A stretch of DNA of 10,023 nt. Origin: Ramicandelaber brevisporus (lineage: Eukaryota > Kickxellomycota > Ramicandelaberales > Ramicandelaberaceae). Below are positions 1 through 7,093 of this stretch, piece by piece (the stretch's first letter is position 1; each line of letters opens with the position of its first letter). The stretch is from contig MU602677.1 in the NCBI GenBank assembly GCA_025201865.1, positions 84,076 to 94,098 on the forward strand, in the 5' to 3' direction. The notes beneath the pieces are model-generated. The model did not search any database. It was not told the DNA's origin and saw only the letters and a program-made list of their open reading frames with translations. Made by a program: the position numbers and the translations under genes.

Positions 1-280
1 CGCGATGTTGTTGTTGGTTGCGGCGCAGTCGATGTTTCACTTTCCCCCTTCCACTCTCTGTGACTGGAATCGGACGTAACAGCTGCCGAGTCACTCAGTG
101 CTTTTGTTCGTAGTGGTCTGACCTTTGCTGATGGCTGCTACTCCGCTGGGAATGCTGGTTTGATCTCCCGAGCTGCAGGGGTGTTGCAAGTTCGATGCGA
201 TATCTATGTGGGTTAAATATGTCTGGAACGAGGCGGATATGCAAAATAAATCGAACCTTCTTAACAGTTATAATTATGTT
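1..280. other. Left-edge stretch without a supported gene
   Basis: No complete gene is supported here. The minus strand has no ATG in this stretch, so no leftward gene starts in it. On plus, a short frame open from the left edge ends at TGA 61-63 (about 20 codons) and could be the end of a gene lying to the left, but it is too short to judge. The part next to 281 should hold the 3' UTR of the RBM25-like gene. No minus-strand AATAAA is visible there, only an AT-rich stretch around 261-282. Confidence 0.4.
245..250 (+). terminator. Possible poly(A) signal AATAAA, plus strand
   Basis: A canonical AATAAA hexamer reads on the plus strand, about 30 bp before the stop codon of the minus-strand RBM25-like gene. 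If real, it would serve a plus-strand gene ending left of or at the window edge, converging on the RBM25-like gene. It may equally be chance, as the neighbourhood is AT-rich. Confidence 0.25.
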
Positions 281-606
281 TTACTTTGAATGGTTTATGA
301 GTAAGCTCCATATGGAATCTGCCACAGCAGAGGCTTCTTCGTCAATAATGGCCGCCAGCTCATCTACAATGTCGTCCTTGGAGCGCTGCTGTAGAATGTT
401 GTGTACAGTGGCTTCGGCCAGCTCTTGAGCAGCATCAGCTTCGTCATCGCCAAGGATCGAGACTAACTGCGACTTGATGTGTGGGATCATGACATCAGAG
501 TAGAAACTAATGTCAATCTTATCCCATGCAATGGCTTGTTGAGGGTCGGTGGTTGTGTCTGATGATGGCAGCTCTTCTGTAGTAACTGTTTGCGACTTTC
601 TTTTGT

Positions 607-637
<31 letters not shown>

Positions 638-2049
638 TTTATCTTGCTGACGTTCGCGCTCAAGAACCGCCTGGCGCTGTTGAAGCCACTTTGATGGATC
701 TGAGCGGTACAGGTCAACTGTCGACGCATCATCAGAGTCTGACCGCAGAATTCTCATCAGCCGAGTGTGCGAATTGGCTGTATCGTCATTGTCGTCAAAC
801 TGCACATAAGCATTAATGACTGTTTCCACCAATGCTGGCTCGTCAGTGTCGACAAACTGCTGCGTGAGCTTGCTGTAACGTTCTCGCACTCGAGCTCGCT
901 CTGCCTCGCGCTTGTGCCAATCTTGCAGTTTAACTTGGTACATACTGTTGCGTTCGTTTGCCAAATCGGATCCATTCTGAAGCTGAGAGTAGACGGTGCG
1001 CTCTTCCTTCAGCAGCTGTTCCAGTGCAGTATCAGGATTTGACTCGCGATTCGCATCGTCGAGAGAATAAAGGTGTCGTTCTGTTGAGGATTCGGCTGTT
1101 CTACGACGCTCACCTGATAAACTGTAACTACGGGATCTGGCTGCTGCTGCTGCCGCTGCTGCTGCCGACCGAGCTGGACCATTAAACAAACCAGTGCCAC
1201 GAGCCAAGTAATCAATCTCGTTTGCTGCTGTAGTATCCAGTCTTTCTACATCGGCAAGCTCCGATCCATTCATAGCTTGCAGTCTGGTAATGTAGAAATC
1301 AATCGCCCTCTGAGTTTCCGCATCCGGCTTAACTACCATTGGTTTGCGTTCAGTCTCGCCATCTTGCTGCGGCATAGTCAGCGTCGTCGCAATCGCGGCT
1401 CGCCAGCTCTCGCTTGGAATCGGCGGGCTCAATCCACCCAGAATGCGCTGAGCTCGGCTGCATGCCTCAACAGATTTAAACTCGCAGAATCCATAGGCCA
1501 CAGGGCGGTTATCACGGCCGAGCGTGCGCTTCCATGATCGAATTGGTCCACAAGTAGTCAGGAGATGCTCCATTAAATCGTCATCAAACCCTGGCGGGAT
1601 GTTGCCAATGTATGCACGCGCCTTCTGCAAGTTTGGAACCTGCGGTCGATGCTGAAGTGGGGGAGGAGGAGATGAGCGCTGGTCGCGGCGTCGCTTTTGC
1701 TGATGGCTTCGCTGTGGCTCGTATCGGTCATTGCTTCGATCGCGATATCTATTTTCACGACCATCGCGACGGCCGCGGCCATCGTGGCCATTTCGATCAC
1801 CATGATGTTGGCGATGCTGCTGTTGTTGCTGCTGTGATTGGTGTGGCTGTTGCAATTGCTGATATGGATTCATTACATTGGGTGCATAATGACCACCGCC
1901 GCTGCCACCGCCACCGCCGCCACTGTATGGAGCAGGAATAGTAGAAGCATGACCATGGAATTGATGAGTACGATGAGGATCAAATGATGGTGTCAGCATC
2001 GCATGTGTTCCATATTCGCTTTGACTTCCAACTGCCGGGAGCTGCTGGA

Positions 2050-2080
<31 letters not shown>

Positions 2081-2158
2081 CTGTTGAGACTGCACGCCAT
2101 ATGGATAAACAAAGGGCTGCGAATATGGCCCAAACGGCGGATTATGGCGGCCGTCCAT
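281..2158 (-). CDS. RBM25: RBM25-like splicing factor (RRM + C-terminal PWI)
   Basis: This 625-residue protein has the RBM25/Snu71 layout. Residues 1-120 are low complexity with Gln, Gly and His runs, and 120-162 are Arg/Asp-rich. An RRM follows at about 179-260, with RNP2-like AYIGNI (182-187) and RNP1-like AYGFCEF (221-227). Two short charged helical segments (407-430 and 482-507) carry the Trp-containing DPSKW motif. The C-terminal 80 residues resemble a PWI nucleic-acid-binding domain and end in a WSLLI motif. In characterised members the family associates with U1 snRNP and influences 5' splice-site choice; nuclear action here is inferred. The start is the ATG at 2156-2158; the frame extends 10 codons upstream only to a GTG. 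Two Ala tracts (332-340, 508-517) and an N-terminal 12-Gln tract are encoded by triplet repeats. The Arg/Glu-rich centre is much shorter than in animal RBM25. The gene is head-to-head with NELF-B, 184 bp apart, and no introns are seen. Confidence 0.87.
607..636. repeat. Perfect (CAG)10 triplet array, Ala tract in RBM25
   Basis: Ten uninterrupted CAG units lie on plus. On the coding minus strand they are read in the GCT frame and give ten Ala residues (508-517) just before the PWI region. An uninterrupted array of this kind is prone to replication slippage, so its length probably varies between isolates. Confidence 0.9.
1139..1166. repeat. Imperfect CTG/CCG triplet repeat, Ala tract in RBM25
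   Basis: CTG units interrupted by CCG encode nine consecutive Ala residues (332-340) in the linker after the RRM. The interruptions should make it more stable than the perfect array at 607-636. Confidence 0.75.
2051..2080. repeat. Perfect (TTG)10 array, poly-Gln in RBM25
   Basis: Ten perfect TTG units on plus are read as CAA on the coding strand. With two flanking codons they make a 12-Gln tract near the N-terminus of the RBM25-like protein (about residues 25-36). The tract uses almost only CAA, which suggests recent expansion by slippage. Confidence 0.9.
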
Positions 2159-2342
2159 GCACAACAGAAAGAGTATGCTCTTGTTCACAAACGTACTCTA
2201 CGAAGTAAGCGCTGAGGAAGATCGAGCTAGCCTTTTTCTTTTTCTTTTCTTTTCTTTTTTTTCTTGCAAGATTGATTTGTTTTTGTTTTGCTTCTTTTTC
2301 CTCTGAACCTCTGACACAACAACAGCAACAGCAGCAACAGTT
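2159..2342. promoter_or_regulatory. Shared divergent promoter region RBM25 / NELF-B
   Basis: These 184 bp separate two head-to-head start codons, so both promoters and both 5' UTRs must lie here or overlap the coding regions. No TATA box is evident. The main feature is a 35-nt uninterrupted pyrimidine tract on plus (2231-2265), followed by T/G-rich sequence and a CAA/CAG run just before the NELF-B ATG. Pyrimidine tracts near start sites are common in fungal promoters. A 5' UTR intron reading is given as a separate, weaker hypothesis. Confidence 0.6.
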
Positions 2343-4340
2343 ATGGATCCTCGCTTGTTGATTGGCAGCCAAGGCCGCGAGACGGTGCAGTCTCGTATGA
2401 AGGAGTCCAATCCACGAGCATTCATCGTATCTGTTCAGAACGACCACGCCATCCGAGTGCCAGGCATTGCCAGTATGCTGCCTGCTCTGGATGACCTCGG
2501 TTGCTCTCGCAACAAAGCTCATCAGGCGCTCTTTGCAGCTCTCAAAGCCAAGCTCACCGACGCCATCAACCTCTCTCAGCCCACTCCAGAACAGCTCAAT
2601 CAGCAGCTGGATGCACTGGGTCCATATTTGCTCGTTCCTGAGCTTCGCGAATTGCCGCTGTTGCTGATTGAGCGAATTGTAGCCCGCAATGCTGGTCCGA
2701 TTCGTAAGGATGTGGCGCAGCTGATTCTCAAAGAGAAGGCGGTGTATGAAGCGTGTCCGTGGCATATCAAAATGGCACTGTGGTCAGATAACCAGGACTT
2801 CTTCTTTAGCCAAGTTGCAGAGCCTGCGATCAAAAGATACATTTCAGACGTCAAAATTACAAATTCATCTCGCGAGCTTAAGGAGATTGAGCCTCACAAC
2901 AACATTCGATACAGACATACTTGCGAGCCTGTCAAGACGCTGATGGCTGCAATTAACAACGACAGAACAGTGTATGAATGGGTAGTCAAGGCAGTTCGGG
3001 AAGTATATGCATCTACTGGCAACAGACATGCCTGTTCGTTGAGATATGATTTAGTGGCTGTTTATGCATTGTCTCGAGATCCATCTGCGCAGAAATTGGC
3101 GGCGCTAGAGCCATTAACTCCATTGGTTAGATTGTTGAATGAGTGTGTATTGAGCAGCACTATTGATGAAATGCGAGTGTTGGACTTGCAAAAGTGCTTT
3201 GATTCAATTCAGAAGCCAAGTCCCTCATTGGGAGATGCATCGATGATTGTTTATTCTCCATTTATTTTCTACATGTTTATCCAGCATTTGTATACAAAAT
3301 TAGTTGATCACGCTCCAGTAAATGTCGATGTGGTTAAAGTGCGCCATTTAACTTGGCCGTTTGCTGTGCTTACTCTGGCCATGGATGCCCGTAGAATGAT
3401 ATCCCAGCCTGATGCAGTGCCTTCAAAGAGGGATGCCAATGCATCTACATTTTACTGGAAATCACTAATGTCTCTAATCATATATGATCTCAAGATGAGA
3501 GAGCGTAGAGCTCGTGCTACTCAAATGTCTCTTTATGGTGGCTCTGCATCTACTGCTGGTGCCGGCTCTGCCACTGGACCTGAACCAACTCCACCAGTGT
3601 TCCCGCCTCAGAGCATCTACGCACTAGCTACAAATGAATCATCGCTGTTGTTGTTTTATAGTTATATGATTGAGTCTCTGCGCAATGTTGATCTGCCTGC
3701 ATTTACTCGTGCAATGGATATGTTGCAGAATCTCCCTGCTCAGCCAACCCTAGCCAGTGGCAGTGCTGATGCAAACAGCACAAGTGATAAAGTATCAGAG
3801 CAAGACTTGGCAGAGCGCATTATTCCATTGGCTCAGTCAATAGTTACATTTTTGGCACTCCATCCCCAGCACATGTATAGATTGGTGTCTGATCATGACT
3901 ACAGCACTGCTGTTTTGACCAACTTCCTTTTCAGCCTGGCCAGAGTATCGCCTGCCATTCACTATCAAATTGCGCGACTATGTATTGAGGTTGGACATTA
4001 TTTAACCAATCCAAACCTGAACTCTCAGGGTATTCCTGGCAGAGCACCTGTTAACATTGAAGATGGACTGATGCTGGTTGCATCTTGGGCTGATTCCTCC
4101 GCTGAAATCTTCCCGGTTGGCGATGAGGCTGCTCAGGATGGAAAAGAAGCTGCTTCGGAGTGGTTCTTTAATATATGTCAAGCCTATCAAGCTTTGATCG
4201 ACCGATCGAGAAAGGATGCTAGAAGCTCTAATATTATCAATCTGGCGAAATGTCCAAATGTGGCTACCCTTCTGGAAAGATTCGAAAAGAAGCAACAACA
4301 GCAACAGCAACAACAGCAACAACAACAAAAGAAAGTGTAA
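2343..4340 (+). CDS. NELFB: Negative elongation factor subunit B (NELF-B/COBRA1)
   Basis: This 665-residue, mostly helical protein resembles animal NELF-B along most of its length; human NELF-B is about 580 residues. Recognisable blocks are the LPALDDLG region (46-53), the segment around EKAVYEAC and LWSDNQ (131-151), the TGNRHACSLRYDL block (225-237) and the LGDASMIVYSPF block (296-307). In animals, NELF binds paused RNA polymerase II with DSIF and holds it near promoters until P-TEFb releases it; NELF-B is a HEAT-like scaffold contacting NELF-C and NELF-E. Extra length comes from a Gly/Ser/Thr/Pro insert (about 396-422), a Ser/Asp-rich loop (about 464-486) and a C-terminal tail of 12 Gln between Lys pairs, where the human protein has a Pro/Ala-rich tail. 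The start is the first ATG after an in-frame-free leader. Codons in the first 400 bp look more GC-rich than those further on. No introns are seen. Confidence 0.9.
   Translation: MDPRLLIGSQGRETVQSRMKESNPRAFIVSVQNDHAIRVPGIASMLPALDDLGCSRNKAHQALFAALKAKLTDAINLSQPTPEQLNQQLDALGPYLLVPELRELPLLLIERIVARNAGPIRKDVAQLILKEKAVYEACPWHIKMALWSDNQDFFFSQVAEPAIKRYISDVKITNSSRELKEIEPHNNIRYRHTCEPVKTLMAAINNDRTVYEWVVKAVREVYASTGNRHACSLRYDLVAVYALSRDPSAQKLAALEPLTPLVRLLNECVLSSTIDEMRVLDLQKCFDSIQKPSPSLGDASMIVYSPFIFYMFIQHLYTKLVDHAPVNVDVVKVRHLTWPFAVLTLAMDARRMISQPDAVPSKRDANASTFYWKSLMSLIIYDLKMRERRARATQMSLYGGSASTAGAGSATGPEPTPPVFPPQSIYALATNESSLLLFYSYMIESLRNVDLPAFTRAMDMLQNLPAQPTLASGSADANSTSDKVSEQDLAERIIPLAQSIVTFLALHPQHMYRLVSDHDYSTAVLTNFLFSLARVSPAIHYQIARLCIEVGHYLTNPNLNSQGIPGRAPVNIEDGLMLVASWADSSAEIFPVGDEAAQDGKEAASEWFFNICQAYQALIDRSRKDARSSNIINLAKCPNVATLLERFEKKQQQQQQQQQQQQKKV
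4293..4328. repeat. CAA/CAG repeat, C-terminal poly-Gln of NELF-B
   Basis: Twelve mixed CAA/CAG codons form the Gln tract immediately before the last three residues (KKV). The mixture of two codons suggests an older tract, or one selected for its protein product, rather than a fresh slippage product. Confidence 0.85.
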
Positions 4341-4446
4341 AATATATGCCAATGCCAGTAAGTATCATAATCTTGTTCTTTAATCTTTAAGTTTAAGTTT
4401 AAGTTTAACACTATCTATCTGTTTATCTGCCTATGTATTTAGATGT
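4341..4446. terminator. Short convergent 3' region between NELF-B and the secreted-protein gene
   Basis: Only 106 bp separate the two stop codons, so both 3' UTRs and both poly(A) sites must overlap or be very short. No AATAAA is present on either strand. The stretch is AT-rich and contains a TTTAAG array and TATC-like repeats, which may act as A/U-rich 3'-end efficiency elements (inference). Confidence 0.5.
4386..4408. repeat. TTTAAG hexamer array (3.8 units)
   Basis: Three perfect TTTAAG units plus a partial fourth lie in the convergent intergenic space. It is the only clear short tandem repeat outside coding sequence apart from the pentamer array near 9141. Confidence 0.85.
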
Positions 4447-6465
4447 TTAACTTGTTGCTTTGAGCCTATGATACCTGCCCATGGCGTTGACTATCGACTC
4501 ATTCTGCGAAACACCTGTCCTTTCCAGTGCCTTTAATGCCCGAGTGTGACCGTGGTTGCTGCGGGGTGCAGTCTTCGCTCGCAATTTTGACGATGGCTGT
4601 TGTCTGACACTGGGAACTCTTCGCACTGCACTTGGAGTCTTTGGTGTGTAGTGAGATGGCGATGTGGATGCGGCAAGAAAGGGTAGCCTTGATGACTGAA
4701 GCGGCCTCTTTGGTTGAATTGACGACTGTTGCTGTTGCTGTTGCTGTTGCTGTTTTTGATGGTGGAGTAACTTGCTGGTGTTTACTAATTCTCGCTCATT
4801 TGTGCTCGCCATTGACATTCGATGATGCTGATGAGAGCCACTGTGCTGTCGTCCAAAATCGCTATGAACCAACATATTGTCATTCGTCAGAATACCGCCT
4901 GTGATTCCACCATCACCAGCACCGTCGTTGTTAACCTGCCTGTTGATGTTTACTTCATTGCTACCATTACCGTTACCATTACCGTTGTTATCTGAGTAAT
5001 GATTGTTGATCTCCATTGTAAACACATGTGGCTCTTGTTCAGCTTGTTCCTTCTGCTGTTCTAAAGCCATTGCTACATTACCGCCACTCTTCAGCGCAGC
5101 TGCTCGCACAGTATGCATCCCACCTCCACCGCTGCCGCCGCTGCCACCAGGAACCAAATACGATTTGGCTGGAGTTCCCAAAAAGAAATCCTCAAACACT
5201 TCGACAATGCCTGGTCGTGGAGGGTCCAGTACAACAGTTGACCCGCGCATTGCCATCTGTCCACCAACTGTTACAACTTCAGTTTGGGTTGCTCGCAAAA
5301 CTGGAAGTGGGTTTCGCGTAGTGAATGGGGCTGGATCAGCTAAAAGCGCATTGACGGCTGCAGCATTGGGTTTCATCAGCATGTACTCGTCATTGTAGCG
5401 ATTATGTCGGTTACCATAACCACCATAACCACCATAATCATCGCCACCGCGATATTTACCAGCAGGGAATGGGAACTGCAACACATCAGATGGCAGTGGA
5501 GGAACGGCTGGAGAAGTTGTGGTCCCTGTGGCAGTTGCCTGTAGTGGAGCTATCAATGGCTGGGCAACTGGCGGCTGTGGTGCTGCAAATGGCGCAGCAG
5601 CAGCAGGCTGTGGCGCTAATGGTGCAGAAGCAGCAGGTTGTGGTGCCATCGGAGCCATCGGAGCCATTGGCGGTGGCATTTGTTGCTGGACAGTAATGGT
5701 CGGGATAATGACAGGCGGTGGAAGCTGTTGGCCGTAGACTGGAGCTGCTGCTGCTGCACCAGCCAAAGGAGCCATCGGAGGAGCCATCGGCTGTGGATAT
5801 GCGGGAGCCTGTAGTGGCTGAACAACTGGCGCTGGATGCATCGCTACACCGCCACCTCCTCCTCCACCACCAGGTAGATATGCAGGGAATGGTGTCTGAA
5901 ATGGCGGTGCTTGAGGAACTGCTGCCTGCTGCTGTTGAATCGTGATTGTTTGTGGAGGAGCAGTTTGGGACACAGAGATGGTAAGAATAGTTGGCATGGG
6001 CAGTGCAATAGGACTGGGACTGTTAGTTGCAGTCACTGAAATGGTTGTTGTGATAATACTGATGCCTCGAGCAGATGTCACAGCTTGATCTGCCAATTGA
6101 GTCATTTGAGCTGAAGTTGTCGATGTTGTACTTGTGGCACTATCTGCATTGCCGCTGCCACCGCCACTGCCACTTGAGCTCAATGCTGTGGTCAATGTCG
6201 ATGTCGATGTCGATGTTGTAACAACTGTGACCGTTGATGAAACCGTCGAAGTTGGCTGAGAAGATACTGCAGCACCTGTTGCGGACTGTGCTGACTGCAG
6301 CTGTACACTTGGAGTTTGGATAACAATGAAATTCAAAGGCGATGATACTGCCAATCGACCGCTCGGTTCAACTGCAGCTGATTTGGAGTCTTTGAGGACA
6401 ATGAAGTCCTGAGATTCGACGAACTTTGTACAGCACAGCAAAACAAGTGCTGTATGAAGGCGCAT
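4447..6465 (-). CDS. Secreted Ser/Thr- and Pro/Ala-rich low-complexity protein
   Basis: No family is recognised. Starting at the ATG at 6463-6465, the 672-residue product opens with a convincing signal peptide: short basic start, hydrophobic ALVLLCC, and a V-E-S site before Gln19. Then follow a Ser/Thr-rich mucin-like zone (about 59-148) and a Pro/Ala/Gln zone (about 150-325) with Met-Ala-Pro triplets, APQPA decapeptide-like repeats and eight Gly (199-206). After a Gly/Tyr patch (340-357) comes the most complex, possibly folded, segment (about 364-437). An Asn/Gly run, nine Gln (572-580) and a basic Arg/Lys/Ser/Pro tail close the protein. N-glycosylation sequons lie at N500, N562 and N655. 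An extracellular or wall-associated role is inferred from composition. An in-frame ATG at 6568-6570 would add 35 residues containing a second hydrophobic run (IITIVIIYFY) and could give a membrane-anchored form. Both ATGs have A at -3. Confidence 0.62.
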   Translation of the reverse strand: MRLHTALVLLCCTKFVESQDFIVLKDSKSAAVEPSGRLAVSSPLNFIVIQTPSVQLQSAQSATGAAVSSQPTSTVSSTVTVVTTSTSTSTLTTALSSSGSGGGSGNADSATSTTSTTSAQMTQLADQAVTSARGISIITTTISVTATNSPSPIALPMPTILTISVSQTAPPQTITIQQQQAAVPQAPPFQTPFPAYLPGGGGGGGGVAMHPAPVVQPLQAPAYPQPMAPPMAPLAGAAAAAPVYGQQLPPPVIIPTITVQQQMPPPMAPMAPMAPQPAASAPLAPQPAAAAPFAAPQPPVAQPLIAPLQATATGTTTSPAVPPLPSDVLQFPFPAGKYRGGDDYGGYGGYGNRHNRYNDEYMLMKPNAAAVNALLADPAPFTTRNPLPVLRATQTEVVTVGGQMAMRGSTVVLDPPRPGIVEVFEDFFLGTPAKSYLVPGGSGGSGGGGMHTVRAAALKSGGNVAMALEQQKEQAEQEPHVFTMEINNHYSDNNGNGNGNGSNEVNINRQVNNDGAGDGGITGGILTNDNMLVHSDFGRQHSGSHQHHRMSMASTNERELVNTSKLLHHQKQQQQQQQQQSSIQPKRPLQSSRLPFLAASTSPSHYTPKTPSAVRRVPSVRQQPSSKLRAKTAPRSNHGHTRALKALERTGVSQNESIVNAMGRYHRLKATS
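4963..4986. repeat. Two 12-bp ACCATTACCGTT units, Asn-Gly run
   Basis: Two tandem 12-bp units (each two related hexamers) encode the Asn-Gly dipeptide run (residues 494-501) in the secreted protein. Confidence 0.75.
5540..5670. repeat. Degenerate repeats encoding MAP and APQPA motifs
   Basis: Related GC-rich units, including a 9-bp CCATCGGAG repeat near 5647-5670, encode consecutive Met-Ala-Pro triplets. They are followed in the protein by decapeptide-like units of the form APQPA(A/S)(A)AP. The pattern indicates growth of this protein region by tandem duplication. Confidence 0.65.
6190..6216. repeat. GATGTC hexamer repeat, Ser-Thr run
   Basis: Consecutive GATGTC-type hexamers on plus encode the alternating Ser-Thr dipeptides of the mucin-like zone of the secreted protein on the minus strand. 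Confidence 0.75.
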
Positions 6466-6570
6466 TGTGTAAAAGTATATGATGACGATAGTGATGATGT
6501 CGGTGAATAGAGAGACGGATAAACGGCTATCGGTAATGCGAACTGACACCAACTGGTTGGAGTTAGGCAT

Positions 6571-7093
6571 GATCAAACACGTTGGAGGAGAAGGAGATTG
6601 GATTTAAAGGAGATGAGTTTCTGTATACAGCCAGAAACCACCTGATAATGGTAATGAGAGAAGTTTGGGAGGAGCCATTCACCACAGTATGAAATTAATG
6701 AGGGGAAGTCTAAGGAGGGAATCAGAGTAATAATTTTGCCAGCCATCTGCAAACCTTATCTGTAGAGGCGCTCTAGCTATGGTATGGACAAAGCCTAAAG
6801 TGAGAGTTGTCTTTTCTTTTTAAAATATTGTGTGTTGCTTATCCTGAATCTATTTCCGTTGTTCCGCTAAAACCCACTCCGTGGAGGTGCCTCACACATC
6901 TATACAATCAGCTCGCTGTATTACATTACTAGAAGATAAAAGAATTATATGAAGTTAAAAGACATAGTTTAATAAGCAAACGATGAGGATCATCAGGCAG
7001 TACCACATCAAACATATTAAACTTTGATAGCTGTGATAACTGAGATTTTGCTGACACTGTTGCTGTTGCCGCTTGCGGCTAATGGATATCATC
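6571..7093. promoter_or_regulatory. Intergenic stretch: 5' region of secreted-protein gene and 3' region of zinc-finger gene
   Basis: No open frame of useful length, tRNA or recognisable small RNA is seen. On minus, the part nearest the secreted-protein gene (about 6577-6610) is pyrimidine-rich and contains CCAAT (6597-6601) next to TTTAAAT, which could be promoter elements. The far end (about 7000-7093) should hold the zinc-finger gene's 3' UTR; no minus-strand AATAAA is visible. A short GC inverted repeat (7068-7079) lies just after the zinc-finger stop codon. Confidence 0.4.

Noticed and set aside
1-126. Short plus-strand frames at the left edge as the end of a neighbouring gene
   Set aside because: All three plus frames close within about 41 codons and none carries a recognisable motif.
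2159-2188. Upstream extension of the RBM25-like gene to a GTG codon
   Set aside because: GTG is not a normal eukaryotic nuclear start, and the ATG at 2156-2158 gives the family-like protein.
2142-2765. Minus-strand frame of about 207 codons overlapping NELF-B and the divergent spacer
   Set aside because: It is antisense to a well-supported gene. Its poly-Cys and Lys-rich parts are simply the CAA/CAG and pyrimidine tracts read in another frame.
5003-5945. Several plus-strand frames across the secreted-protein gene
   Set aside because: They mirror the GC-rich repeats of the minus-strand gene and are low complexity. The minus-strand frame is far longer and has a signal peptide.
7068-7079. GC inverted repeat containing CCG-N4-CGG, like a zinc-cluster regulator site or a terminator hairpin
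   Set aside because: It is a single short copy just after a stop codon, with a loop too small for a stable hairpin at full stem length; chance is likely.
6571-7093. Search for a tRNA, snRNA or hidden exon, including a T-rich run near 6811-6825 resembling a polymerase III terminator
   Set aside because: No B-box, cloverleaf or recognisable snRNA core was found upstream of the T-rich run, and all frames are short.
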